Shown: in pieces, positions 43,937 to 58,900 of the stretch
Numbering within the stretch: the stretch's first letter is position 1
Layout: each line of letters starts with the position of its first letter
Assembly (NCBI GenBank): GCA_030141605.1
Contig: JAQGDQ010000459.1
Location: forward strand, 1 to 64,000
Origin: Tubiluchus corallicola
Taxonomy: Eukaryota; Priapulida; Priapulimorpha; Priapulimorphida; Tubiluchidae
DNA: 64,000 bases
Direction of reading: 5' to 3'
Program-made: the position numbers and the translations under genes
The notes under the pieces: model-generated
What the model was told of the DNA's origin: nothing
Databases searched by the model: none
What the model saw: only the letters and a program-made list of their open reading frames with translations

Positions 43937-46900
43937 GTAGGCATATGGTTATTATTATTACTATTTTCTTTACATAATTATTGAGAATTTGATGAATTAG
44001 GATGTGTATTGAATGATCTTCTTTACATCAAAGCATTTCTAATTTTTCTTGGTTTGAAAACAGCAACAATGGAAATGTCGTAATAATATTTTTTAATTCT
44101 TTGTCACTTTGCAGAACCAGTAACATGTGTTCTGTATAAATTTATAATTAAAACGTTGAAATTATTTAAATAGTCATGTTATCTGTTTTTGATAGTGTAT
44201 CGAAATTAGCTGAGCTAAGCTGTCAGTACTTTGCTACAGCTCAGTCATAACTTCTTGAGCTTTTTATTATACATAATTATGTTCTAAAGTTATGGGACAG
44301 GACTACTCCCTTTTGAAATACTGTGGTAATTAGCATATTTAACTAAGATTTCCAGAAATTATGAAATTTTCCCAAAAATTAACGATTAATTTCAATTTGC
44401 AATAATATCTTAGTCAAGTTCCAATATAGATACAGCCTCCAGTGAGAGGCAAAGCACCTGGGGCAGTTTGCTAGGTGAAGATACCAGCAGATTTGCCGGC
44501 TGTCACCCATCTGTTTACTAACTATGCTGCATATTGCTTAACTTTTAGCCATTAAGCCAAACACACACATACTGTAACCATTAGGGGTGAGCATCGAACG
44601 TTCGAGTTTGATTCGAATGAATTTTTTAGTTCAAATTTGATTCGAACCTAAAATTATAGATTCGAATAATTCAGCATTTCAACCACATACGTTCTTTATC
44701 ATTAAAACGTTTGGAACAGTATGCAATAGCACAATTTAGCTGCAGTTTCTGTGCAAAATGTTTGACAAACTAATAGTGGTTTTATTGCAGAACAAAATCA
44801 AGAAACATGCATGATCTTTGTAAGACCACTTTTTACTAGTAGTTCGAAAATCTCTCAAACTCAGTTCGAATTCGAAATACTAAAGTTCGGCTCGATTCGA
44901 ATTCAAAAGTCACAAATTCGAATTCCCTTTCTGGTAGAGAATGCTCACCCCTAGTAACCATTGGTCTAATTATATTTTATTACAGTTGTGTTAACACACT
45001 CATGTCATGCATTAAATCTAATGCGTGGTATACTGGTCATCTTTTCAGCATAATTACATATATAGTCCTTTAGCCTTTTTGTTAAATATCATTGTTTTTC
45101 GTTGCCTTTCTGCGCATTTGAAATTTTAGCAAAATTTGCGCAAGTGACTTAACGCCCACTGTGAGTGACTGTGAGTCATTCAATACTGTTTTTTCAGACT
45201 GCTGTAAAATTAATAGGAATGTAGCTAACCTTGCTCACGAGCTATCCTTGCATGAAAAGCGCGGGCAAAGAAAGCACCCTTTGTTTTTTTCTCAAAAAGT
45301 TTAGAGAAACTGGAAATGGTAAAAACTGTTAAGTTTCCGTTCATGTTGTTTTTATCTAGCTGTTCTCTTAATTTTTTGTTTTTACGCCTATAAATAAATT
45401 GCCATATTTTATAAATGCAGTTATCTAATTCCGAGTCCTAGAGCGTAAATCATGGATCCGCCACGCTGCAGCTCGTGAGCAGGAAAGCATGACGCACGTG
45501 TGTGTTTCCCAAGTACAGTTCGCTTTGCTTGGAATATTGTTTATCCCAAATTTCACTGCTTGTTGAATTTTTGTGTGCGTTTAACTTACTAACCTTTGTC
45601 TTGTGTAAACAACAAGAAATGGAAGATACTATAGATAACGGGATGAGTAACGAAGGTAAGTAGCAGAAGATGCTATTCACCATCCATCTAATGAGAATAA
45701 TCATGTTGTTTGACATCGCGGTGCAGGTGCAGTCACAAAATGCATAGCATTCGTAATAACGATTGGAGGCAGCCATTGTTGTTTCGTGTCAAATCTCTTG
45801 GGAGTTATTTCGTTTGCTTGGATCGGGCGAACGTTAAGCTATATATTTTGCATGATTCACCCTACCCCAGTCGTCTTTTCACAGACATTCTTAGTTTTTG
45901 GGGGCACAAACTATCTTGGGTTTCATGAAAAACGGTTTTTGTTCGATTCGCTGTTGTTAAGGCGTAACCATTTATTTGGGATTTCAATCAATATTTGCTA
46001 GTTCAGTTCAGTGATACTTGGAAATGTCACGTTGACTCGGCTCGAGTACATTTAGTAGTAGGTTCTATTATTAGCTGTATTGGAGTGTGACTGTGCCACA
46101 GGTACACTTCAGTATATATGCATACATGTACAATCGTTTTCACCAAGTTCTAGATAACTAAATTTTTCTGGCATGTGATACTGATGAAAAGTGTGTACAG
46201 AACTAATGAACTAATTCGTACGTGTTAATGCCTTGAAAATATTGTTAATGTAATTTACTGTTGAGTAGGGATGGAAGCAGATCTGGATCCCTGGATCCAG
46301 TCCGGGCCAGGTTCGGGCAACTTACAGGCATCTGAATCTGGTAAAAGCGTATAAATTACGATGGTAGCCTAACAACTACACATCAGTGACAATAATGTTA
46401 ACTTGCTTATGAAACTGTTTTAGCCTTCATCCACAAACCTTGCATGAACTTTAGTAATTTAACACATAATCTCAACAGAAACCCGTGCAGCAAAGCGATT
46501 TTTTGTCCACAGATAAGAAACTTCTGTATGTTTCTAAGGAGCCAGATTTGTATTTGTACTGACTTATGTGGATTATGGTAAAACTGTATCCATTGTATTG
46601 CTACTGTGTAGGAACTAAAATCTGGCATTTTTTAAATTTGTAATTTTTTCATTTGACCTTGTAAGTTGTAAAGTGTAAGAAGACAAGAAATGGGAAATTT
46701 ATCCCCAGATTTCCTAGCATATAATTTTATCTATTATCTATTCGTAGTAGAGCTGTCATGTGGTGGTTCTTAACAATTTATTTACAAAGTGCCTAAATTT
46801 GAAATTTCTGCTGCATTTTCTTATGTGTTTGTTGCATTTTGCTTTAATACTCCCACAAGAATAGCATATCTGTTTGAAAAACCACTAAAACTATTATGCT

Positions 46901-49900
46901 AAAACCAAAATTATATGAATGATTTCATTTACTTTCAAGAATGACTTGCATTTCTCTGCCACTCATAGAGACGGAATGTTTAATAACTTCTTAATGAAAA
47001 AAGATACGCTTGTTTATTTCAGTGACGGATGCAGTGGAAGCAATCGGTGAAGCAATCAGTTCTTCGACTACATCGAAAGAGAAATGCTGTTGGTATAACA
47101 CAGATAATCTTGATCCTCGATGTAAGTTTAAAAAACTTTCATTTGTGGGTGGTGCCCAGTTCGATCTTCGTAAGTTTAACTGACTTTCATTTGTGGGTGG
47201 TGCCCGATTCGATCCTCATAAGTTTGACTGACTTTCATTTGTGGGTGGTGTCCAGTTCGATCCTCATCAGTTTGACTGACTTTCATTTGTGGGTGGTGCC
47301 CAGTTCGATTTTCGTAACTTTAACTGACTTTCATTTGTGGGTGGTGCCCAGTTCAATCCTCATAAGTTTAACTGACTTTCATTTGTGGGTGGTGCCCAGT
47401 TCGATTCTCATAAGTTTGACTGACTTTCATTTGTGGGTGGTGCCCAGGTCGATCCTCATAAGTTTGACTGACTTTCATTTGTGGGTGGTGCCCAGTTCGG
47501 TCCTCATAAGTTTGACTGACTTTCATTTGTGGGTGGTGCCCAGTTCGGTCCTCATAAGTTTGACTGACTCATTTGTGGGTGGTGCCCAGTTCGATCCTCA
47601 TAAGTTTGACTGACTTTCATTTGTGGGTGGTGCCCAGTTCGATCCTCATAAGTTTGACTGACTTTCATTTGTGGGTGGTGCCCAGGTCGATCCTCGTAAG
47701 TTTAACTTACATTCATTTGTGGGTGGTGCCCAGTTCTTGCAAATTGTGATACACCTGAATTTTACCTGAGAAAAAATCACAAATCGTGAAAAGCCACAGC
47801 ATGAAAGTTGCTTATTAATTATTAGACAACATGTGATAATTAGCTATTTGAAGTCATGTTTTCTACCACTGATTGATTGAACGTAGTATACACAGCTAAA
47901 TTTAAAATTTACTTAGTAAAAGGTAAACATCAGTCATGCAAGTTGCGTTTGGGGCCAACTTTGGCTTCAGTCAGTATTCCAATGCCATGTTTGGTTTCGG
48001 GTTAATAATCTACTTCTACACTGAATTATAATTAAATTGAGAGAAACAGTAAACTCAGGTAGTCAGCTAAGGCTAACTGATAACTATTTACATGTAAAAA
48101 TGATCTTGCGACTACATAGGGTTGAATTTGTTCCTGCGCATGATTTAGAATCGTTTTGATTTAATCACCTGTACTGAAGTTCAGTTTATGCAAAGATGAA
48201 ACTCAGTAAAATGCTTTAAAATCGAAATTTGTAGAACAAAGATAATCTTCATTTTATCGCCGATTTTGACATTTTTCAATTTGCTCTAGATTCCCCCAGA
48301 ACACAAAATATTCTGAAATCGAAATTTTTGTTTAGCAGTGGCAAACTTATTTTTAAAACTAAATGAAACCTTAGAATTAAAAATTCAATACTAGCCTGTT
48401 TTTCTTTTACTCATGTCATGTTATGGATATGGAAGTTATTGCTGTTCAAGTGTGGAACTGAATCCATAGAGTCGACTGTCCGATTTCCCGACATTTTTAA
48501 GTATTGTCTTCCTGACTTTTGCATCACTATGATTTTTATAGTTACTGCAGTGAAAGCTTAATCTATTAAGTTAGCCTGGTTAACTTCCCTGTCATGCTTT
48601 CTAAAGGTTCATGCTCACTGACTCTCCCTTCCTGTATTGTATTCAGCCTTGTCCCATTGTGTAGTGCCATGTGTTGTATAAACAATGAGTCAATTATAAC
48701 TGTATTCTAAAGAAAATCCTGGTTTGGACGAGATTGGTTCTGGTTAAGATAGTTAAGAAATGTTTGGTTATCCAAAGTTTTGCTTGGATTAGGTTAAGTT
48801 AGTTACACGGTGCAAAGAATATGAATATATATCTGTTCTAAGCATTTTGTCAGGTTAGGTTAGGTTAAATTGACGATTGTATTAGTCCGAGATAAAGTAC
48901 CGTGAATTTTGTCATCTAGATTTTGTTTTTGTAATTTGGATGTTTGTGAACTAAAAGCACATGTCTTTGCTGTAACATTCAGTAACAATTGCACAACCAT
49001 TTACTTGCAAGCTTAATTTCCTAATATACCTTTCCTTATATAGCAGAAATCTTGTGAACTAGGTGTAATTAGAATTTTTAGTTTAATTTTATAAAAATTT
49101 GTTACTACATCAACCAACCAATTGCCTGAACAAAACATCAATATAAAGAAACATACTGTGTATGCAATACCATTAGTACAGAATATAGCACTTACTCTAG
49201 TTAAGAAACATTAATTTAGGTACTTTAAACATATGAATACAGCATTGTCCTTTCCAATGTGCATTTAACATTACCAGGAAATTCACATGGAAGTAATGAT
49301 TTCCCATAAATTGTGAACTGTAAAGGTCTGTACTGTAGTTTTCAGTTCTCAGTATTGAATGCTCAACATGCCTTAATCTTTTGCGTTTTCCAAAAATCTT
49401 TACCGTTGTGGTGTGGGCCATCATGGAACCTTTTAGTTTTATATTTCCTTTTAGTGAGCAAAAGTTGAAAAATCATGTTCTCAAATATTTGTGATTTTCA
49501 ATGATTAGCTAAGCATTTATTCAGCTAATATTCCCAGGATTCTTAAAATTTCTCTTCATGAGTTATTTCAAGAATGAGAAATGTGTGTTGTATTCACATG
49601 ACAGTGAGCGGTTGGTTGATCGGTGAGTTCAATACTCACTATGGACAGTTTTATTTTCCATACTTAGACCACGTGGCTGTTTACCTTACAGCTCAGGAGG
49701 ATGTTTACACATAGGAACATGGCTAAGACACCTCTGCTAGTGCAGTGGCTCGTATTAATTTTAGATAATTATCGTCAATAACAGCCAAGATTCTGGTACT
49801 GCCACTTGTAAGCAGTCTTATGGTCAAGTAATGTACTTGCACTTGGTACCTAAGTACTATTTTCTGAGTACTTGTACTTGCCACTTTTAAAAGCAACAAA

Positions 49901-52900
49901 GTACTTTACAACATTACAAGCATTCATAACATAATTCTTTATATAACTACACAAGAATTAGTAAAATTAGTGATTTAACAATTACATTAACAATTACTGA
50001 AAAATTATATTTAAATAAAGCAAACTAAGTTTTGATTTTATTGTTGCCATGGTGATGCATGCAATTGTTGGTGCATCATCTATTTCGCTAGAAGTCAGCA
50101 AATATTTAAATCTGTTACGTACACGGGAAGGGAGTGATCCAGGGATGTTTTGGGAGGACACCTTCCTCATCGTAAATTACCTTCTATTCAAGCCTCCTCT
50201 GCAGGGGTAGAACGAGCTTTGAACATTGCAGGAAAGATATTTAGAGCCACCGGCTGACAGACACGAATTTTGAAACATTGATGTTCGTTAACATTCCTTC
50301 AAATTTAAATTCTTTTAAAAGAAAACTGAAAGTTTGTCTTTTTAAGCAGATTTTAATGTATAAGTGGTGAATATTTAGCCAATTTTGTTGATTTATAGAT
50401 AGGTCTAACTGTATTATAGATTTTTTAGTATTTTATGTAAATATTTTAAATCTAAATACAGAGAGACGGGAGGTTGCTGGTGACAGGTCAGGCTGGTCTA
50501 AAGTGATAGCAAGGGTCATGTCAGAGGACGTCTGAGTCCAGAGATGATAATGATTAATGTATTTAATTTTACATGTACAGCGCCTATGAAAAAATTTTCA
50601 TTGAAAGAGCATTTTATTAATAAATACATATTATATAAGTGTAATGACAGAGTAATAAAAGTATAATCTTGAATTAGCAACAAATATGGTATAGTATTTA
50701 ATAGACTATAAAAGTCATCTGTTAATGAAATGGAACTTGTACAATGTACTACACACTTGGCAATGCTACTGAGTGCAAAATTCCAGTTTACAGAATGTAT
50801 AACTGTACATAAAATTGTCTGCGTTTGTTCGGAATGAAATATTGTGTTACTCTCACTCCTGTGTAGATAAATCTTACACATGTTTGCAGCTTAAATCTGA
50901 GAAGAGAAAGAACCCTGCTGTTGATTTTGCTTTGTGCCACATTTTCCCACGTGCTGAGAAGCCAGTTGTTTTAAGCTCGCTGCTTGCTTCCCCCGTGAAG
51001 CCATTGCTTGCTGTACTCGCCGGCTGGTCTACTGTACCTCTTTCTGTTCGAGAATGCGGCGTTTGTTTGTAACAGCAATCTTTATTTTGACAACTCCTGG
51101 GAGCCCAGATCAAGGGTATATATATTTAGGGGGCTGTTTATGGCTGTTTCACTCAATCAACTCAGCTGGTGAAAAAGCATTGATAATAATGTTGAATTAG
51201 ACATGTAGTTAACTTTCTTTTTCTGCATTTTGTCAGATTTTGTTTCTTATTTCGTCTAAACGAGTTTACCGTCTTGCATGCGTGTTTCTAGTGTATGTCA
51301 GTTTGTAATAATATACTGGCTGTTTTTCAAAATACACAATCTCCATGTGAAAATGTAGCTTGCACAAATATTAAATTATTGGCGTTTAAGACACAGTTCG
51401 GTTCTTAAGTACTCCAATTTTACGATTGTTATGAAAATGTTGCTATTTTTATGAACATTTGCAAGGTTATCCCAAAATGGCGGCGTTAGCACTTTGATTT
51501 GCAGTCTGTTTTTGATTGGGGTACAACAACGTTATTTTGACAAGTGTGGTACAGATCATGTTGTATTGGGTGTTGTTGTGTCTAGACTATTTGTGTGAGT
51601 GTTTACTGTACAGAGGACACATAATGGTGCTTACATTTTTTTCCAGCTTTGTAATTATTGGAGGAAAGTTATTTAATGTTCCTATTTGGTAAATTACAAC
51701 TATATGACTCTCAATACCCGTCTTTACGTGCAAAATTAGTGCCTGTTTTGATATATTACCTGTTAATTTGAATTTTGATGAAGCAAAGTGCTTCAAAAAT
51801 GTAAATGGGATTTTTAGAAAAATTTTCGATTTACTTCGATTAAATTTATTAATTTTTTGCCTTTTGAGTAAAAAGCACAGAATTTTACTTGAAGTGTTTT
51901 GAACGAATCATGCACAATGCAAAACTGGCATTAAGAAGTATAATTACGTACATGGCTATTATTGTTATACAGATATAACACAGATGCAGATTTATAATAT
52001 CATAATTTCACATTAATTACGGTTCACAAAAACTCTACACTTATTATTCACTCATGTGCTTTAATTCTTAATAAACAAATATATTCTTCAAAGTTAATTT
52101 TACTAAATTAATTTAATGAAATATTTGCAAATTTAGTTTTGAAGTAAGCTGAAAACATTGCTGACCAGTGTTTATGGTCAAGTGCAGGGTTCCCACAGTC
52201 AACGAAAATCTTGGACAATCCGTGGAAAATGCAGGTTCTCCTGGAAAGTCAGGAAAAATGCTGAAAATGAAGGGAAAAGTCAGGGAAATTGGAAAGGGTT
52301 GCAAAAATAATAACCGTGAACCGATATTTTTCCGAACATGTTTTTCAGCGATTCGTGTTCAAATAAAATTTTCCCATGGCAGGCTCCCAGTTTCAATTTC
52401 TGTTCCAAAAATAATGATGGCCGAGACATATCAGTATATGTATACACAAAAATGTTTGAATTGGTAATGCAATTTCTGCTTATCTTGGTCATGGAAAATC
52501 AATATTTGGTCAGGGAAAAGTCAGGGAAATTTATTTTTGAAATTCTGTGGGAACCCTGTAAATGATTTTCCGGTGTTTTTCCAAGGAATTCTTAAAACAA
52601 AGGTACTGCACATTGATGTGTTAAAGACCAAAAGTCCTTTGTGACATTTAATTTTTAGATGCCATATCAGCATTTGGTAGGTTATGGCACTGCAAAGTAG
52701 AATTCTTAGCCTTCACAGTTGGTTCAAAGTGGTAATTGCTTGTCTAATAAACGCATTGCTAAGCTAATATGACCCGTGTGTGGTGGGGATTGGTTTAATA
52801 TTATAAGGTTACCTGGCAACAGTACTTTATGGTGTCTGGGCAAACTATGAAGTATGTAAACAGTTTCTAGGACAACCTGTAGGTTTTCTGATCCTACCTG

Positions 52901-55900
52901 CTGATTATTGATTTTTCACTTTAGTTTGTAATGTGCATTGTAATAATACCTTGTAAAGCCACAGTAAATATGGGTGTGGAGGATCGTGCTTAAAGGGCTA
53001 CTCGCTGTGTAAAATTCATCAATAAAAATCATTTAGAGGTTCTTGTTAACCCTTTTGTCGAGAATTTTGTAACAGTATATTACAGATACTCTACTTTATT
53101 GTACTGTTAGAAAAGAACTGATTAATTAACTTAATTAACTCGCTCATCTGTTTTATCGAATAATTATTGTGTTTGCTAATTAATAAAACAAAGACGAAAT
53201 TGCTGATGTTAATTTATGTTTTTATTTTTTAATATCTGTGACGGGCTCCTTCTTTAGTGTAAACATTAGTACATACGTATTAGACCCTGATGGCCAAAAT
53301 CTGTGTTCATTAGAGACTTAAAACATAAATTAAGATGGACTCATGATAGCATTTTTATCTTTATTTTATTAGTACATGTATTTGCAATGACGGATGCCAA
53401 ACCTGTTACAATTCTGGTGTTTTCAAGTTGCTTTACTGTAAGGTAGTTTGTAATCAAACTAATTGATTAGATTTATTTGAAAATAAAGCAAGAATGTACT
53501 TCAGTACCTTTCGCTTAATATTAAGAACAATTCAATTATGTGGTTTCTTACGGCGAATTCAGACTAGCGAGTTTTCTGTCGCGAATTTTTTTCTCAGAGC
53601 AAACTTGCAAGTGGGAACTGCTTTGCGAGTTACTGTCCGCAAGTTATTGTAAACACTCCAACAGTTGCTTCGAGTTCAGACTTGGGAGTTTTCTTTCTGA
53701 CAGCAAACTCGCAACGGCAAGTGTTACAAGTGTTAACTGTTTTGTGAGTTACTGTCAGCTAGTTATTGTAAACACTCCAAGAGTTGCTTCGAGTTCAGAC
53801 TTGGAAGTTTTCTTTCTGACAGCAAACTCGCAACGGCAAGTGTTAACTGTTTTGTGAGTTACTGTCAGCAAGTTATTGTAAACACTCCAAGAGTTGCTGC
53901 GAGTTGATTTACTGTCTAGTGTGAACGCTTCGGCAAATTACTCTCTACATTTCTCGCAGTGAACAGAGAAGTGAGTGTTAGCTCGCGCTTACTGTCAGAG
54001 AGTAACTCACAGCAAGTTTTGCTTTCTAGTCTCAACGTGCTTGTGAGTTACTTGGTGAGAAAACTCTCTAGTCTGAATACGCCGTTAGACAGTAACTTCT
54101 CAGTGTAAACTGAGCTTTTCCACACGTAATTACTGAAGCCCAGTAACACTGATCATTTGTTGCCTTGTAAATAGTGCTTTTGTACTGTCATGCATGGCCT
54201 GTCCCAGAAAATCAATGTGTCTAGTTGCTGCTCTACTTGGCTTCATCAATAATACACCTTCCACCGGACTTTAGCTTGTACACAGTCTGTTCTAAATTGT
54301 CGTCTGCCTGTAATCTTGTGACGTACTTGCTTTGCCAATATTGGACGATGCTTGCATTATTTAACCTAATTTCATCATACATGGCCATGTCCTAGGAAAT
54401 CAATGTGTCTACTACTGCTGCTAAGCTGGTTGGCTTCACCATCAATAATATGCTTCCAGTGGGCTTTACCTAGAACCTGTAATTAGGTAATTTACAGCAC
54501 ATGTTTGCAGCTAACAGCAGCCTAACTGTTGAACTAGTGCGTTGGGAGTCATAACTACAAGTTTGTTGCTGAGTTAACAACTGACTTAAACTTAGTGGTG
54601 GTTCGAATTGACTTTGAATCGGTGGTTTTTGCTGGATGGATTTGACTTTATACGTAAAAATGGATGGAATTTTGATTATTTAAGCCAGTTTATATTACAG
54701 GCACATAAAAACATTGTTAAAAACAACACAACTTTATTAAGAACTTACGTTAAAAAGTTAAAAGCTAAAATCGTGCAAAACGCTTCAAAACGTTATATTT
54801 GAGCCACAAAGCTGATATTAACAATTTCAGCATTGTGAGCAAAGCTACAAATAACTGGGACTTATTAATAAAAGAAAGTTTATCTGTGTACCCTAATAAG
54901 CCTCTCCTTAATGTACAAAGCAGTTCAATTCATTCAACTTTATTTTCAAACACTTAGCTATTTGTTACTGTATCATTTCTTCAGGTCTGCTTAATCATTA
55001 CCTATTTGGCTTCTGTTAATTACTTAATCAGTGCATAATAAGCTCTGTCTGTATAAACTGATTGTAAGTTTGTAAACTTACCACTAATGATGACATTAAA
55101 AAGTTTTTAAATGTAAAGTTGATTATCTAACTTTGATCTTTTCAATTTAAAGTGAAAGAACGTTGAAAGTTCTGCTCAGTGTGCTAGTAAGACTAAAACA
55201 CACATTTTTTATTTTTAAGACTTTTATAAAGAGTTATCTAATTGCTAGATTTACATATCAGTTTGCATTTCATAAACGCATTTTGTGCAGATCATTTGGA
55301 ACAGAATGATACTACTAGTCAGTACCGGTTTAGTCCTGTTCTATCTGCTCTTGTTGTCTGTATGATTCATACACGTATTTCATGATATCTAATATTTGTA
55401 GACAGACTAAGACAACTATTACAAAGATATCTTCATGTCTCATCGACTTCGCCTCATCATTTCCGTGTTTATCGTCCAGGAATGGAGAGGCCTGTAGTTG
55501 TTTGTCAAACCTTGATGTTTGATTTTTCTGTTCAATCTCTTATTGACCATACAAACATGCGGCTATGCTTTGCCATCATTTATGTAGGTGTTAACTGCTT
55601 AAATATTTGCACCTTTTTGAAGGTATGTAGATAGTGATCTCGTGGGCAGACATTATGATAAATCAGGGAAGTTTTATTTCAATTCATAAAGCAAAAATAA
55701 TAATGTTGAATAAGTTGTTTAAAACTAGTTTCCTCAGTCCGTTTCTTCAGTTTACGCGTTCAATGCTTAAAACAGTTTTCAGCTTTGTTTTCACTCCTCA
55801 TGTATGCTTATTTTTATATTCGTTGTTATTTATTGTGAATTTATATGCTTATCCACTACTGATGGTTTTTGTTTTGTTTCTCAATCTTTTTTGCTTATAT

Positions 55901-58900
55901 TTGTTTTGTTTCTTTCTTTTATTGTTTGCATGTTGCTTTGCCACTTAAAACTAGTTTGATTCATTTTTTTGTTGTCATTTTTCAGTTTGACAGGATTGTT
56001 CTTTGTTTCATCCCAGCTTAAATCGTCACTAGATATTCTTGTAATAACTTTAACTAAAAGGATGGCTGATTTGCTAACCTCTAGGGACTTTTGCCACCCT
56101 CTCTCTAATTCCAATAATTTATTTTTGCTATGTAATTGATTTTTGCATGTATTACAAAAGAGAAGTAAAATTATCTATCTATCCATCTATCTAGTTTCAG
56201 TATTTTTCAAGATCAGTTATGGATTGTCTAGGTCAGCTCACCCTCCCAATTTTTAGCCACATTTTTAGTAACAGCCAATTTTTTAGCCAGGGTTTGTGTT
56301 ATATAAGAAACAGTGCAGTGAAAATAGGTTAGGGTACAGAGTAGGTTAGAGTATGGAGTATTCGTTCACCAAGATTTAGTCACTTCAAGGACAATTTTGA
56401 CTAAATGTTGTGTATAAGGCGAACCAGTCCTGATTGAAATAAAATTTACAAATGAGTGGTCACTTTTAACTAAACTGCCCATTTTAGTTGTTAGCAGTTG
56501 TAGTATGTTTTGATTGGTTACTACTGACCGCACAATTACATAAATGTGAAAGCATGTTGACGCAATTACATTTTTTTATATTCCATAATTTTGACAAACG
56601 GGCTTCTGATATGCAAAAGTCAAAATATAATCATTAATCTCTGAGCTGCACTATTAGTCTCATTCTGACTCTGTATTTTCTTCCTCATCAGTGCATTGGT
56701 AATTGTGATTTGAGCTGTTGCGTTAAGTTCTTTTGCATTGATTATTATTGAAATTGCTATGTTGTGTTTTAATAAGTGGAATAGTTCGAGTTTTGAAAGC
56801 TGCTAACAACAAATTAGATCTTTCAGTTTTCTGGGGCTGGTTATTGGCCATCTGATATTTTATGTACCATTTTTACTTGCATTTGTGTAGCTGTTTACAA
56901 TATTACAATAATAGAATGTTCACTTGTTTTTGTGTAATTCACCTGTTGCGTAATGTCTGTTTTTCAGTTGTGGATTTGATATACTGGCGGAACCCGAAGA
57001 AGAGTGCAGTTTGCTTCGGCTCAAGCTTTTTAACCTTGCTGGTCTTCAAATTTTTTCCATTTTTCCTGGTTCTGACATACGTTGCCGTAGCTGTCCTAAC
57101 CGTTACCGTCTCATACTATGTGTACAAGAAAACTCTGCAAGCCGTACAGAAAACCGACGACGGTCATCCTTTCAAGTAAGTTCGTTTAAAGTTTGGAAAT
57201 GTTTAGTTTGCAGTGTGGCATTTCCATTTCTGTTTGGAGAGGAACCAGCCAAACTGAATGTTTGTAGATCTTTATGACAGTAGTCTTCCTTATTATTTTA
57301 GTTATTTCCCAAACCAGCTATCCCGTACTTGATGGTAGGTGCCTAAGTGGTACTTTTGCCTGTTGCATTGCCTTCCATGTCACACATTGAGTATAGATCC
57401 GATCCTAACGAGGTTATTATACACCACTGTTCATTTAAAGACAGTGAAATGAGTGTTCAATAATTTTTGTTCATATCTATATAACCATAAGATATCAGGA
57501 GTTTTCAAGTTGTTACCATTATAGTTTTTGAACTATGCCGAAAGCCGCGCAACGATACCTCAGTTTCAGAATTTTGTAAGCTTTAATCTTAGAAAAGCAG
57601 AAAGGAAACAGTTTGTTTATTCCAAAAAGAACAAAACAAAATACGGACAGCTTATGCTTTGCCACCAGGGAAGTTACCGAAACAGAATTTCCGTTTCAGT
57701 TTGCCGATTATTGCACTCTCGGTTAAGTTTCGGTTTTGACAAAATTTATTAAATTTCGTAGGAGAAATTTCGGATAATTTTCGGTAATAATTTTCCGTGG
57801 TTTTACTAGTATTTATTCAATTTACTTTTTCTTTTCTCCTAGATGTCAAAAACAGCTGAAAAATCCAAGCTAAAATAGTTCAAATAAAGCAAAAATTCGT
57901 TTACATAACAGTTTTTATGACGTGCTTTTACCGGCAATGCGGCATATTTTCAGTGCTGATGACTGTAGAGCTTTACGGTCTCCAGGCCCAATTAAATGAA
58001 ATATCGAAACGTTTGAATTTATTTGAGCAAAATCGTGTTTAATTTTATAATTTGTAAAATATAGGCAAACAAAATATTTACAGAATAAAATTTGTTTGTT
58101 TTTTAATGAAGCACTATGATCTTTAAACATTAATCATGAAGGATATTTAAATCTGAAAACATTATAACACATTTTCTAAGGTAAGTCAGTCCATCAAACT
58201 TGAGGTTCTATACTATATAACTTTCTTGTGTTTTGTATTAAAATTTTTTTCAGTAATCTTGCATCACGTTAAACAAAAGCAAACAAACAAAAACAGAATA
58301 TTTTACTTATTTTAGAAACTTTTCTAGTTTGGTTTGCAAAAATGTTTCTGTATCGGTTCCCATAAATTTCGCTTTCGGTTTGTAAATTCAGTTCCGGTAA
58401 CATCCCTTTTTGCCAGTTCACTTTAATGTACGTAATTAGATATATATTGCTTTGATTATGTAAACTGTTTACATTATTACATTTTTTTCTAGAGAACATT
58501 TTGACAAAGACGTTCATATTTCAACTGATAAGGTTAGGCACTGGGCTGATGTTGCTGTATCACATATTAACCCCATCTTAACAGACTTACGACGAATCTT
58601 CCTCGTTGAGCAGTTTGCCGATACTGTTAAGGTATTTGTTGTTTTAAACTTAATTATATACGAAATTTAATTTGGAGTATTTACTAGTTAACTTCTTCTG
58701 GACCGCACTGTTATAAGGTCTTATCAGATCTATGACTTTTCTGTTGCTGTATTAGTACAGACATAACTAAATGATTACAAGTTAGATACTGTTCTGTTCA
58801 AGAGAATCTCGGTTCTCCAATCATCCTATTTGTTTAAGCATTTATAAGCAATTTAATTAGATAAAATTAAGAAAAACCCGCCCTCTTTTGGGGCTCTCCA

